Of a stretch of DNA of 38,992 bases, positions 1 through 8,245 are shown piece after piece (within the stretch, counting starts at the first letter, position 1; each line of letters starts with the position of its first letter). The DNA lies in NCBI GenBank assembly GCA_000828075.3, contig JXCB02000044.1, positions 1-38,992 on the forward strand. The letters run 5' to 3'. The notes under the pieces are model-generated. The model was not told the origin of the DNA, ran no database searches, and was given only the letters and a program-made list of their open reading frames with translations. A program made the translations under genes and the position numbers. The stretch is from Tolypothrix campylonemoides VB511288. GTDB lineage: Bacteria > Cyanobacteriota > Cyanobacteriia > Cyanobacteriales > Nostocaceae.

Positions 1-423
1 TGTCATGTCGGCGATCGCACAGCGCGCATACCCCTTGTTGATTGTAACGTCGTGCCAAACGGCGAATCCATTCCCGGCTGTAGCCTGTTACTTCCGCTAC
101 TTCTGCCGTTGTTTTCCCTTTGGCGCGAGCAGCCAAATTATTTGATAGTGACCAATATTGGGTACAAGCCCCCAACTTCAGTTATGAAAATAAAAAAGAT
201 TTTTTTGCGTTCGCTTCGCGTGGCGGAACGCCATGCGCAGAGTGCGGCAAGCAAAAAAGGCGTCCTTTTTAAATCCCCTAAATTTATTTATCGGGATTCC
301 TTCTGCCATCTGCCTTCGTACTTCTGCCTTCTTAAGGCTTTCAACTAGGTCAGAGCACTGACGATAACGTTGTTCGAGTTCTTCAACCCCCAAGTGCGGT
401 TGAATCGTTACAAGTTTCGGCAT
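1..423 (-). pseudogene. IS630-type transposase, N-terminal fragment interrupted by a repeat
   Basis: On the minus strand the ATG at 423 opens a frame beginning MPKLVTIQPHLGVEELEQRY, the usual start of cyanobacterial IS630-type transposases. After about 29 codons the frame enters foreign repeat sequence. Transposase homology resumes near position 152 as HYQIIWLL followed by TTAEVAEVTGYS, the helix-turn-helix, and runs off the left edge of the window. Only the DNA-binding domain is visible; the catalytic DDE part would lie outside. The gene cannot be functional because the roughly 186-bp insert breaks the reading frame. Family assignment rests on recognising the helix-turn-helix and is fairly secure. 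Confidence 0.75.
153..338 (-). repeat. Interspersed insert with GGCAGAAG tracts, copy 1
   Basis: The foreign segment lies between the two halves of the IS630-type helix-turn-helix region. Read on the minus strand it begins with repeated GGCAGAAG/GGCAGATGG units, then a GGGGATTTAAAAAGGACGCC block, a GC-rich patch and an AAAAAAATCTTTTTT tract. The same order of blocks occurs at 38560-38775, again inside a transposase gene. It carries no coding potential of its own. Ends are estimated from where transposase homology stops and restarts, so they are good to a few bases only. Confidence 0.6.
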
Positions 424-523
424 TGGCGATCGCTACTGCTATATGCACACATATTTTATTAAACACTATTCATCCGGACTTGATATGAGCGATCGCTTAA
501 TATATGCAGCCTAAGGATAATGA

Positions 524-568
524 TAATCAATAGGGGAGGTGAGCGTAGCTCACCTCCCCTATTGATTA
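524..568. repeat. Perfect 21-bp inverted repeat, 3-nt loop
   Basis: Bases 524-544 are an exact reverse complement of 548-568, with the loop GTA between them. The core is AGGGGAGGTGAGC / GCTCACCTCCCCT. There is no clean T-tract directly after either arm, so a dispersed palindromic repeat fits better than a classical terminator, although it could stop transcription from either side. Confidence 0.75.
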
Positions 569-1066
569 AATTTTTATTTAATAGGGATGTTTGTTAAATA
601 ATGCATTCCGGGTCTGAAAGCCTTGATTATAGCTACCTTTTAGCCATTATTGAAAAATCAGTGCTACATGATAAACTGCGAATATATGGTTGACAAAGAT
701 GGGATTAAGCTTTCCATTTCAATTTCGTGTCATGCCAACTTTTGCAGACATCGACTGCAGCCAAGTCCAGAACGTAGAAGATTTGAAGCAACAGTTAAAC
801 ATTTAAACTCATAATCTTATTAGCTGTTAAATGCTTAAACACATAATACTATAAAGGTTTAATACTATTTGTGGTGCTATGACTGACGACAGTAATGTCT
901 TAAGAATCGCCGCATCAAAAGATTAAATGGTCTCTAAAAATACATCAAGCGGAGCGACAATTTTTTCATTGCCGTCGCAATTTAATGTGCTGTATACTAT
1001 TTTCGGCAAGCAAAAAAGTAATATTTTTTACATAAAAAATCCCTTGAAGATAGGTAATATTCAACA
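569..1066. other. Intergenic region upstream of PEP-CTERM gene
   Basis: About 500 bases of AT-rich sequence without a convincing gene. A short GC-rich patch sits near 955. Nothing is recognisable as an RNA gene. The promoter of the gene at 1067 must lie here, but no single -10/-35 pair stands out. Confidence 0.5.
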
Positions 1067-1744
1067 ATGCTAACGGTACTTCGCTCTTACGCTGCATGGC
1101 TTGTTCCTGCAGCTTTGACTTTACTGAGTTTTGGATCGGGGAACGAGAAGGCGATTGCCCAAGGGGCAGTGGCAAAGCCAATCGCACAGACTCTGTTCCC
1201 ATTTAGTGGTAACTACGACGTAACAATCGCTGTTGAGCCGATTAACGAGAAGTTTTCACGGGCAATTGAACGGGCTGTAAGTACTGATGCACCATATGGA
1301 CTCACCGAATATAACGGTTTAGTTTACACCCTAACTGACTTCTCTACTGGCTTGTTCACCTTTAACACTGATCCAACAGCAATCGGCTTAGAGGGCTTCC
1401 CAGAAGGCTTTATTGAATTCAGTGGTAGCGGTGCTAACAAGGTGTCTGGAACCGCTAGTGCCACCGCTTTAATTGACTTTGTAAACCTCACAGGGTCTGG
1501 CTCGGGTTCTTTGATTATCACTGGCGGTGAGGGTATATTCAGAGGTGCTACTGGCACACTAGACTTTTTTGAGAACGACACAATCAGTCCAAATCCAAAC
1601 GATCCCATAAGAGGACAGGCTTTAGTTACTGGCACTATTAAGGTTGTTCCAGAACCGGAAACCGGAGTAGGGACGCTAGTTGGTATTGGCTTAATTGGAG
1701 CTGGTTTTATGTTGCGCCGACGTTGCCTTCGCTCTGCTTCATGA
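1067..1744 (+). CDS. PEP-CTERM sorting-domain secreted protein
   Basis: This 225-residue protein has an N-terminal signal peptide (hydrophobic stretch at residues 8-25, then a likely cleavage after AIAQG). A Gly/Thr/Ser-rich beta-type body follows. The C-terminus has the PEP-CTERM layout: VPEPE at about residue 194, a hydrophobic helix (VGTLVGIGLIGAGFML) and a basic RRR tail. In this family the tail is recognised by an exosortase, so the product is expected to be exported and processed at the envelope. The body resembles uncharacterised cyanobacterial PEP-CTERM proteins and I cannot assign a specific role. No exosortase is encoded nearby. The ATG at 1067 is chosen because the signal peptide begins there. 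Confidence 0.85.
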   Translation: MLTVLRSYAAWLVPAALTLLSFGSGNEKAIAQGAVAKPIAQTLFPFSGNYDVTIAVEPINEKFSRAIERAVSTDAPYGLTEYNGLVYTLTDFSTGLFTFNTDPTAIGLEGFPEGFIEFSGSGANKVSGTASATALIDFVNLTGSGSGSLIITGGEGIFRGATGTLDFFENDTISPNPNDPIRGQALVTGTIKVVPEPETGVGTLVGIGLIGAGFMLRRRCLRSAS

Positions 1745-2058
1745 GCCACTCCAACCCCTAGAACACCGATTCAGTAACAGGCGATCACTTCGGCGCAAGC
1801 CTCCCCCGGCTTATCGCCCATAGCGCAAGCTTCGCTATCGCGTGAGGAATTGCAAAAAATCTCTATTTTTTCTCGCAATCCACAATTTAAATCGTCTAAA
1901 CGAGAAAATAGTTCATTCGTCGCAAAGCGACACGCACTCGCGTTCGTCAACGGCGCAGCCGTTGAGCAGGCGACTGCTCTTGGCAATCAGGTGGAGATAA
2001 CGTGACTTTAATTGAAGTAATTGAAGTTGCAATGACTTCAATCAAAGCATTAAAATCA
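1745..2058. repeat. Intergenic region rich in short GC-rich dispersed repeats
   Basis: Several short, locally palindromic GC-rich units (for example around 1805-1845 and 1920-1985, with motifs such as GCGCAAGCTTCGCTATCGC and CGCAGCCGTTGAGC) are embedded in AT-rich sequence. They match the character of small dispersed repeats known from Nostocales genomes. At 2000-2058 a possible gene start (GTGACTTTAATTGAAG) is cut off by the insertion sequence beginning at 2059. Minus-strand open frames through this region are made of the repeats and are not believed. Confidence 0.5.
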
Positions 2059-2133
2059 CAGGACTTACGCAACTGGCACAACGCGATCACCAACTATAGT
2101 ACGCAAGTATTAGTAAGAGGACTGACGCAACTG
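2059..2133 (+). repeat. Left 75-bp terminal inverted repeat
   Basis: Exact reverse complement of 3504-3578. It contains two direct near-copies of a 16-bp end motif, AGGACTTACGCAACTG and AGGACTGACGCAACTG. Confidence 0.9.
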
Positions 2134-2153
2134 TCATAAGCGATCGCCAACTA

Positions 2154-2253
2154 TAGGAGTCATGTCTGATTTCTGAACAGGATTTCAGAGAAAATCCTGT
2201 TAAAACGGGCTTTTCAGTCTCAGTATCTTTTCAAAATTCAAGTCGGATTCCTA
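2154..2253 (+). mobile_element. 100-bp MITE related to the IS630 element of this window
   Basis: The element starts TAGGAGTCATG and ends CGGATTCCTA, and is flanked by TA on both sides (2152-2153 and 2254-2255). Removing it together with one TA restores a second copy of the IS end (CCAACTATAGTACG...AAGTATTAGTAAG), so the insertion is readable to the base. The terminal sequences resemble those of the IS630 copy at 32899-34327 (TAGGAGTCCTATTTGATTTT). It is therefore probably a non-autonomous derivative mobilised by that family. It has no coding capacity. Confidence 0.7.
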
Positions 2254-2400
2254 TATAGTACGTAAGTATTAGTAAGCAGGATGTGCCTTGAAGCTTCTGT
2301 TACTCTGTGCAACAGTAATTGATAGCACTGAAGCACTGGTTAAATTTTTCTGAGACAATCTGGATAGGTGTGTAGCGAATAAATGATAATGATATAGTTT

Positions 2401-3439
2401 ATGAGATTTACTAAACTTGACTATTGTCAATACTTGTTAAGTAGTCAAATTAATTATACTCTCACGAATTTGGCAGAGCATCTAGAACAGATTAGCCATG
2501 ACAAGATCAACCGCTATCTCAAGAGTGAAAAGCTAACACCACGGTTGCTTTGGGATAATGTAAAAAATATTATTGAAAGAAATGAGAACGCATATCTAGT
2601 TTTTGATGACACAGTAATTGATAAACGATACGCCATAGAAATAGAAACAACTAAACGGCAATGAGCGTGGTAACGAGCATGGTGTTATTCAAGGAATTGG
2701 TTTAATCAATTGTATATATGTCAATCATGCAGTCGGAAAATTTTGGGTAGTTGATTATCGGATTTACGACCCAGACAGAGATGGGAAAACGAAGATAGAC
2801 CATGTGACGGAGATGCTGCAAAACTTCGTGCACCATAAGGCTCTGCCGTTTACAACCGTGTTAATGGACAGTTGGTATGCAACAAATAAACTGATGTTGT
2901 ATATTGATGATTTAGGCAAATATTATTATTGTCCTCTGAAACGTAATCGACTTGTTGATGATAAGGGAAAGCAAGAAGATTATAAAAGAATTGAATTGTT
3001 ATCTTGGGTAATGACGGAGTTAAAATCAGGTAAGATAGTTAAAATCAAGAAGTTTCCTGGGGCGAAAAAAGTGAAACTATTCCGGGTGACTGTCTCCACC
3101 GACAGAACGGATTTTATCGCTACGAACGATTTCTCTCAAAATTCTACGGACATTGTACAAAAAGTGTGTAAAGTATGCCTTCGGCACGCTAACGCGAACG
3201 ATGGAAAGTTGAGGAGTTTCACGCCCGAATTAAAACAATTGACTGGCATTGAATCATGTCAATGTCGTAAGGGTCGTATTCAAAGAAACCATATTGCCTG
3301 TGCTATTTTAGTCTGGCTTCGGCTGAAAGATTTAGCTTATAAAACTGGTCAAACGATCTATCAAATTAAGCATAGATTGTTATCGAATTATTTAATTCAG
3401 CAACTAAAACGTCCGGATGTTTCCATGTTTATCGTTTAG
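2401..3439 (+). pseudogene. DDE transposase of the IS4/IS701 type, frameshifted
   Basis: The first part (2401-2664) contains FDDTVIDKRY. The second (2804-3439) contains VLMDSWYATNKLM, a lysine/arginine-rich middle and ELKQLTGIESCQCRK, in the order expected for IS4/IS701-like cyanobacterial transposases. The frame breaks near 2662, where a one-base gain shifts RQ out of SGNEHG. A second anomaly lies at about 3178-3203: a GC-rich insert (CCTTCGGCACGCTAACGCG) replaces the codons joining KVR to WKVEEF, and the frame recovers only after a compensating indel near 3225. The usual catalytic region is thus damaged and the enzyme is almost certainly dead. Confidence 0.8.
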
Positions 3440-3503
3440 TTGTTTGGCGCGGGCACTTCGGGTACAACCACCATTACTTTAGAGAATGGCGATCGCCTCA
3501 GTG

Positions 3504-3578
3504 CAGTTGCGTCAGTCCTCTTACTAATACTTGCGTACTATAGTTGGTGATCGCGTTGTGCCAGTTGCGTAAGTCCTG
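3504..3578 (-). repeat. Right 75-bp terminal inverted repeat
   Basis: Exact reverse complement of 2059-2133. The outer end lies directly next to the stop codon of the HNH gene at 3579. Confidence 0.9.
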
Positions 3579-4016
3579 TCAATCATTAACATTCCCTGGA
3601 GGATGTTCTCCCATTGCGTACAATACCCGGCGCAAATTCACAACTCCTTCTCGATTCAACTGTAGAGTTTCTACCGTAGCTCTTCCTGTTGGAGTCAAAC
3701 CAATAACTAAAGTAAAGTCATTATTCCATGCAAAATTATCATTCCATAATTCTTGTCGTGGGTGATACAAAGGTACAATTTCACCACTTACTGGATCACG
3801 ACCTTGGGTTTTATTATATTTGTGATTGTTACAACCCTGACAAGAAAGAGCCAAATTATCTAGATTCGTTTCTCCACCTTGACTTTTGGGAATAATATGT
3901 TCGGCAGAAAAAGCTTGAATAGCAAAACGTTCTTGGCTTCTACAATATTCGCAACATCCATTAGCTCGCTTGACTACAGACTTTTTTTGCTGTGCTGTCA
4001 CTCTATTTTCAGACAT
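3579..4016 (-). CDS. HNH endonuclease
   Basis: A 145-residue HNH nuclease. A first zinc-type pair, CEYC, lies at about residues 22-25, followed by the core AEHIIPKSQGGETNLDN with the paired histidine, then ALSCQGCNNHK with the second cysteine pair and the terminal histidine. The catalytic signature is therefore complete. Family members cut DNA non-specifically or nick it; the target is unknown. The start overlaps the stop of the upstream gene by 8 bases (ATGTCTGA), so the two are translationally coupled. The stop lies exactly at the edge of the IS at 2059-3578. The last few residues could have been altered by that insertion. Confidence 0.85.
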   Translation of the reverse strand: MSENRVTAQQKKSVVKRANGCCEYCRSQERFAIQAFSAEHIIPKSQGGETNLDNLALSCQGCNNHKYNKTQGRDPVSGEIVPLYHPRQELWNDNFAWNNDFTLVIGLTPTGRATVETLQLNREGVVNLRRVLYAMGEHPPGNVND

Positions 4017-4410
4017 TATTTGTTGCGTGAATACCTAAATTTTCCATTAAGGCAGTCAGTGAAATCCCACGCAAACGTGCTAATTCCGCTAAATTCTCTA
4101 TCCGCTGTGCTTGCATTTGTTCTATTTTTTCAGTTAATTGCAATAACTTTTGATGCTCATCATCTGTGAAAATCTCATCCTCTCGTTTAGCAATCAATTC
4201 TTCGTAATCTCTCTGAATATTTGAAGGAATGCCTTGATTAATTTTGATTAATAATTCTGCTTCTGCTTGCGGCAGTCTAGTAGCTTTACGTTGCGCTTGT
4301 AAAACAAGAACTTGCGATACAAATTGTTCTAATTCAGACAAGTTTAATTGCTCAACTGCCTTGAGCAACTCTTCTGAAGATAATTGTACTTCAACTTTGA
4401 CGATTGACAT
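4009..4410 (-). CDS. Conserved cyanobacterial hypothetical protein paired with HNH
   Basis: A 133-residue, charged, largely helical protein without signal peptide or membrane segment. The N-terminus (VEVQLSSEELLKAVEQLNL) and the Gln/Leu-rich body are familiar from many cyanobacterial hypothetical proteins that sit directly upstream of HNH genes. The C-terminus (ARLRGISLTALMENLGI) looks like a short helix-turn-helix-like segment. The 8-base overlap with the HNH start argues for a joint function, perhaps as partner or antidote of the nuclease, but no activity is established. I do not recognise a named domain. Confidence 0.7.
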   Translation of the reverse strand: MSIVKVEVQLSSEELLKAVEQLNLSELEQFVSQVLVLQAQRKATRLPQAEAELLIKINQGIPSNIQRDYEELIAKREDEIFTDDEHQKLLQLTEKIEQMQAQRIENLAELARLRGISLTALMENLGIHATNNV

Positions 4411-4746
4411 TACCTGCCTCTTGCTTGCTAATTTATCAATAATTTTATCCTAAAATGAAAATAGCATCGACTTCAGAAGAAACGGAACACTTAGCACCTA
4501 CTTACGACCATGCTTCAAGTTTAGGACGCGACCTCTGTGACTCTCAGAGGCAAAAACGCTCTGTAGCGGCTTATATAAACAAATGTTTCTCGGCGTTTTT
4601 TGACAGTGTTGATGATAAAAAGACTCTTAAAACTTTTCTGCAACACTAACTTCAATGGAATTAGCTGAGTTAAATGTTTACAAGTAATTACAACATATGA
4701 TGATTTTATTAAAAGCACGGGCTTTCAAACGCAATTAGTTAAAGTG
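4411..4746. other. Gap without a convincing gene
   Basis: A 64-codon plus-strand frame beginning at 4455 (MKIASTSEETEH...) has no recognisable homology, and its codons read like random sequence. The stretch separates the promoter side of the HNH unit from the Rpn remnant. I see nothing firm in it. Confidence 0.4.
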
Positions 4747-5212
4747 TTAGGATTCGCCACTTTGTTCCTCGTTAGCATTAGCTTTAGCAGCTACCAATCG
4801 AACTAACTCAACATCTAAGCCTAACGCCTCAGATATTTGTTCGACAGTTGCACCTAAACTCAACATAAAAGGAACTGCTTCCAATTTACCTTCTAGTTTA
4901 CCTTCTGCTTTACCTTCTTGCTTACCTTCCTGCTTGGCTTCTTGATAAACTTTAGTTTGTTTTAACTCGCTAAATCCAAACATTTGCTCAATTTCCTCTC
5001 GACTTTTCAAAGGGAACTTATAGACAATAATCGTTTCTATCAATTCGAGAAATTCTCGTTGGGTGATTTCCGAGGCTATTTGTTGTCTGGCGAGGTTAAT
5101 TAACTCCCTGGCTTTTGTGACTGCACTCTCCGAAGGCTCTATAGCAATCCTAAATGATTCATGAGAAAATACTGAAAAGAGATATGGGTTATTTTCGCGA
5201 CTATTATACGGG
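4747..5212 (-). pseudogene. Rpn-type nuclease/putative transposase, C-terminal fragment
   Basis: On the minus strand the frame reads SHESFRIAIEPSESAVTKAR, then INLARQQIASEITQREFLEL, then a coiled segment with repeated EGK units (KQEGKQEGKAEGKLEGKLEA), and ends after LGLDVELVRLVAAKAN. This is the C-terminal half of the cyanobacterial Rpn/PD-(D/E)XK putative transposase family, whose members often carry such EGK repeats. The N-terminal nuclease core is missing because the sequence switches to an unrelated transposase at about 5213. A start codon at 5043 allows a 98-residue product, but it would lack the catalytic part. Confidence 0.7.
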
Positions 5213-5864
5213 GTGTGTGAAGAACCACCGTTTAGTAAACCAACGCTTGTCCGGTTTCGTGCTCAACTAATAAAGCGGCGATTAGACCGACGGCTCATTG
5301 AACGCACGGTGGAATTAGCAAAACAAACAGGCGGTTTTGGAGCCAAAAATTTACGAGCCGCACTGGATTCATCGCCATTATGGGGAGCGGCGAAAGTAGA
5401 GGATACATATAATCTATTGGGTCACGCCTTGAAGAAGGCAATGAGCGCTCAGGGCCCGTCAGCAGGGGCGGGAGCAGCAAAAAATTACCTGCCCAAATCA
5501 AATCACCTTACCATTTGAGGTAGGAGCTAAGGTACAATTTCCCAAATCCGCTTGTGCAAGTTGTCCTCTACGAGCAGGCTGCACAACAAATCCACGTGGA
5601 CGAAGTGTTTCCATTCATCCAGAAGAGCAGTTATTACAAGAATTCCGTCAACGTCAATTAACTAAAGTAGGGCGAGCAAAACTGCGTGAGCGCGTAGCAG
5701 TGGAGCATTCTTTGGCTCATCTGGGGCATTGGCAAAGCAAGCGTGCTCGTTACATTGGTTTACGCAAAAACTTGTTTGATCTGCGACGCACTGCCGTAGT
5801 TCATAATCTTCATGTTTGGGCGCGTTTGCTAGAGCAAGCCACTGCCCAACCACATGGCGTATGA
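5213..5864 (+). pseudogene. IS1182-type transposase with central deletion
   Basis: The N-terminal part reads PFSKPTLVRFRAQLIKRRLD and ALDSSPLWGAAKVEDTYNLL, typical of the DUF772 region of IS1182-like transposases. The C-terminal part, in another frame, reads VGAKVQFPKSACASCPLRAG and AVEHSLAHLGHWQSKRARYI, ending NLFDLRRTAVVHNLHVWARL...HGV. The catalytic middle is missing and replaced by a short junction near 5440-5490. A frame change occurs near 5500. The element is dead; its ends are not discernible. Confidence 0.75.
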
Positions 5865-5997
5865 ATAGTTTGATAACAAAGTGGAATACATTTACCCAAA
5901 ACGCAGGCAGAAATTGCATTTTAACTATTGCATCTGCTATGGATTCAGTTAGTCTCAGATGTTAATATGCACGGACTATCTCCAAGATTTTTGTCAA

Positions 5998-6153
5998 CTC
6001 AGATCTTGCACCTATCCGTATAACTCTGGGTTTAGTCAAAAACAGCGCAATAAAGCTACAGTGTTTTTCTTAGCTTTTATCGACAAAATAAGGGCTTTAG
6101 GGTTAGTACTGTGTGTAATATTTACATCAACTTTTATTGGTGCAAGATGTGAG
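5998..6153 (+). mobile_element. 156-bp MITE, copy A
   Basis: The termini CTCAGATCTTGCACC (5998-6012) and GGTGCAAGATGTGAG (6139-6153) are inverted repeats with one mismatch. Both sides carry TCAA (5994-5997 and 6154-6157), a 4-bp target duplication. A second element of exactly the same length lies inverted at 35925-36080 and shares interior blocks such as CTATCCGTA and GCAATAAAGCTACA. A 69-codon frame running through the element is incidental. Confidence 0.8.
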
Positions 6154-6157
6154 TCAA

Positions 6158-6432
6158 CTGGGTCTTGAAATTATCAAATCAATAGGTGTCCGACTTAGCG
6201 CCGGAAAATTATCAGTTTGGCGTGTCGGATACGGTTTACGTTAGCGAAGCTCCTCACGGAGTGAGGCTCGCCTGCTCCGCGTTTGATAACTCTACTGGCG
6301 CGTGCCACAACGGTGGTTGCATAAGTTTCAATCTACTCTATTTAAATGAGAATTTCTTTACACAACTTCACACGATTCGGCACTGCACAACTTTTGTGTC
6401 ACCCCCTTTGGTCATCCTAACTCGGATCGTGA
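6158..6432. repeat. Short-repeat region without a gene
   Basis: A GC-rich patch at about 6236-6295 (CGAAGCTCCTCACGGAGTGAGG followed by CTCGCCTGCTCCGCG) looks like a cluster of small dispersed palindromic repeats. An 88-codon plus-strand frame crosses it but shows no homology and is not believed. Confidence 0.4.
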
Positions 6433-6624
6433 TTACTGTACCGGCGCTCTAGGAGTTTGTTGCCAACGTATTCTCGGTGCAGTTGCTAGCACTTTATGTA
6501 GAGTTGTGGGCTTTAATTTAAACCCATTGAGATAAACTTCCGCATCGCTAGCATCACCATCAAAATTACCATCACTATCTACCCGTAAGTAGGTGTAGGT
6601 AAATAAACTAAAAATAACTTTATG
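6433..6624 (-). pseudogene. Remnant of an unidentified gene, C-terminal part
   Basis: Minus-strand reading without a start codon gives TYTYLRVDSDGNFDGDASDA, then EVYLNGFKLKPTTLHKVLAT, and a stop at 6433. The Asp/Gly-rich DSDGNFDGDASD looks like a calcium-binding loop and the composition is protein-like rather than random. I do not recognise the family. The frame closes upstream at a TAG near 6630, so only the end of a gene survives. Confidence 0.35.
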
Positions 6625-6892
6625 GCTATATGAGTAATAAATAGTATTTCAGAAAAAGTGCTTAAATCCTTCCAGTTCACCCGTTTTCTAGAGAGTTAGA
6701 AAAAATGCAGTACGTGAAAACAAGGATGTAAGGGTTAGTTTGGAATTGCGATCGCCAAGCGCGGAGGCTTTTGGCCAAAATATCATTTCTGACAAACTCT
6801 TATTATTACGTTAATTCTCTATTTCTGTGAATGGGAATTGTAGTGAAGAAATTTTGGGATAATTTCTTACAGATGTTTTGAATTGTTAAATA
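6625..6892. other. Gap upstream of chimeric transposase
   Basis: AT-rich sequence with no gene recognised. It may include the original IS630 leader for the frame at 6893. Confidence 0.4.
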
Positions 6893-7767
6893 ATGCCAGC
6901 CCCGTTAAAAGTTTACTTGACATCAGAGGAAGATGAACTCTTACGATTAGTATCCCAAGCAAAGGATATACCGCCAAGAACTCGAAGCCGTGCGACAGCA
7001 CTACGGTTATCATCACGTTTATGGACAGTGACACAGATAGCAGAATACTTTGAAGATCCAGATATGCGTCATGGACTTCTAAGCCGCTCACAACGTTTTG
7101 ATGGCTATAAACGTCATGTACTTAGGGATTTAGAGATTGGGGTGGTGCGCTCCGTCGGTTTGACAAGTGCTAACATTCTGTGAGGCTCAAGTTACCAAGG
7201 CGATGGATGCTTTCTTTGAAAGCTCAGAACATCAAGCTGGTAGAGTTGCATATTGACCGCGCCTACCTGACGAGTCATTGGGTAAAACAACGTTCCCAAG
7301 ACTTAACTATTTTCTGTAAAGCTTGGCCTGTACGTAATAGCGATCGCTTTATCAAGACAGACTTTGTACGCTTACTGGGAGCAAGGTCTAATTCATTGTC
7401 CTAATCATGTCAGTATCCCCTTTGAACCCGGAAAAACGGTTCACTTTCCCACATCTGAGTGTAGTATTTGTCCTTTACGCGAACGTTGTACTACTTCTGT
7501 TAGAGGTCGCAATGTCTCAATTCATCCGGATGAAGCTTTTATGCAGGAATTACGTGAGCGCCAGGACACTGAATTTGGAAGAGCTAAACTCCGACAACGT
7601 TCGCTTGTAGAGCACACCTTGGCTCATATGGGCCAATGGCAAGGCGACCGTGCCCGTTATACTGCAGGAGTAGGAACTTATTTGATTTACGGCGTGTAGC
7701 AGTTGTACATAATCTCCACGTAATTGCACGGTTACTATCTGGCGCTTCCAATCAACAAGCTTTTTAA
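6893..7767 (+). pseudogene. Chimeric transposase: IS630 head joined to IS1182 tail
   Basis: Codons from 6893 encode MPAPLKVYLTSEEDELLRL and RLWTVTQIAEYFE, the helix-turn-helix start of an IS630 transposase. At about 7054 the frame passes without a stop into DPDMRHGLLSRSQRFDGYKR, which belongs to an IS1182-type transposase. The IS1182 part continues in shifted frames: VELHIDRAYLTSHWVKQRS, then FEPGKTVHFPTSECSICPLR, EHTLAHMGQWQGDRARYTAG, and finally LFDLRRVAVVHNLHVIARL to a stop at 7765. Breaks occur near 7183, 7390 and 7675. The join looks like an illegitimate recombination or deletion between two elements. No product is expected to be active. Confidence 0.75.
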
Positions 7768-7838
7768 ACCCCCTAGTTAACGATCGCATCCTTTTCTTCC
7801 TGCTTTTTCCCACTTCACATTATCTCTTTTTTGTCAAT

Positions 7839-8159
7839 CACGATTACTTGACCGACGCCCTAGGTTTATTTCAATCGCCCAATAATACCACTGTCATGGG
7901 AGCAGTATCTCGCGATCGCCTGGGGATTGCTTCGGGATTACTATCTTTATCACGCACATCTGGTAATACTATAGGCGTTTCCCTTATAGGTGCAGTATTT
8001 GGCGGCTTAATCGCCAATGTTGCTGCTGGTGCAGATGTATCTGTGGCTCCTCCGGAGGCGATCGTTACAGGATTCCAAGGTAGCTTTCGTGTTGCAGCTC
8101 TAATTCTGTGTGCCGCTGCGGCTGCTTCAGTTTTGAGGTTACGCAATCACAGTCAGTGA
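7839..8159 (+). pseudogene. MFS drug-efflux transporter (DHA2 type), C-terminal fragment
   Basis: The reading starts abruptly at DYLTDALGLFQSPNNTTVMG and continues SRDRLGIASGLLSLSRTSGN, the conserved segment near transmembrane helix 11 of EmrB/QacA-like 14-helix exporters. Two hydrophobic segments follow and the protein ends RLRNHSQ. About 100 of an expected 450-500 residues remain. The upstream portion was replaced by transposon sequence. Confidence 0.75.
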
Positions 8160-8245
8160 ACTACCCGAGCGCCAGATGGAGCTTCTAAATTGCTGCTTTG
8201 AAATTTTAAATAAATACTTTTTTAATTTCTGCTCATCGCCAATTT

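Larger units (their letters stand above)
2059..3578 (+). mobile_element. Insertion sequence with 75-bp perfect terminal inverted repeats
   Basis: The first 75 bases (2059-2133) and the last 75 (3504-3578) are exact reverse complements. Each end starts AGGACTTACGCAACTG and has a second near-copy, AGGACTGACGCAACTG, about 60 bases inward. The interior encodes a broken DDE transposase. The left end also carries a further partial copy of the end sequence, split by a 100-bp MITE (2154-2253). The flanks show no convincing target-site duplication beyond a possible 3-bp TCA, so the neighbourhood may have rearranged after insertion. The right end abuts the stop codon of the HNH gene. Confidence 0.85.

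Noticed and set aside
1771-1986. 71-codon minus-strand frame
   Set aside because: It consists mainly of GC-rich dispersed repeats and has no protein homology I can recognise.
3430-3503. Protein-like reading GTSGTTTITLENGDRLSA just inside the right end of the IS
   Set aside because: Only about 20 codons, no start, and no recognised family; too short to call a captured gene fragment.
5959-6168. 69-codon plus-strand frame with a hydrophobic segment
   Set aside because: It lies almost entirely inside the 156-bp MITE (5998-6153), and the homologous MITE copy has no equivalent frame.
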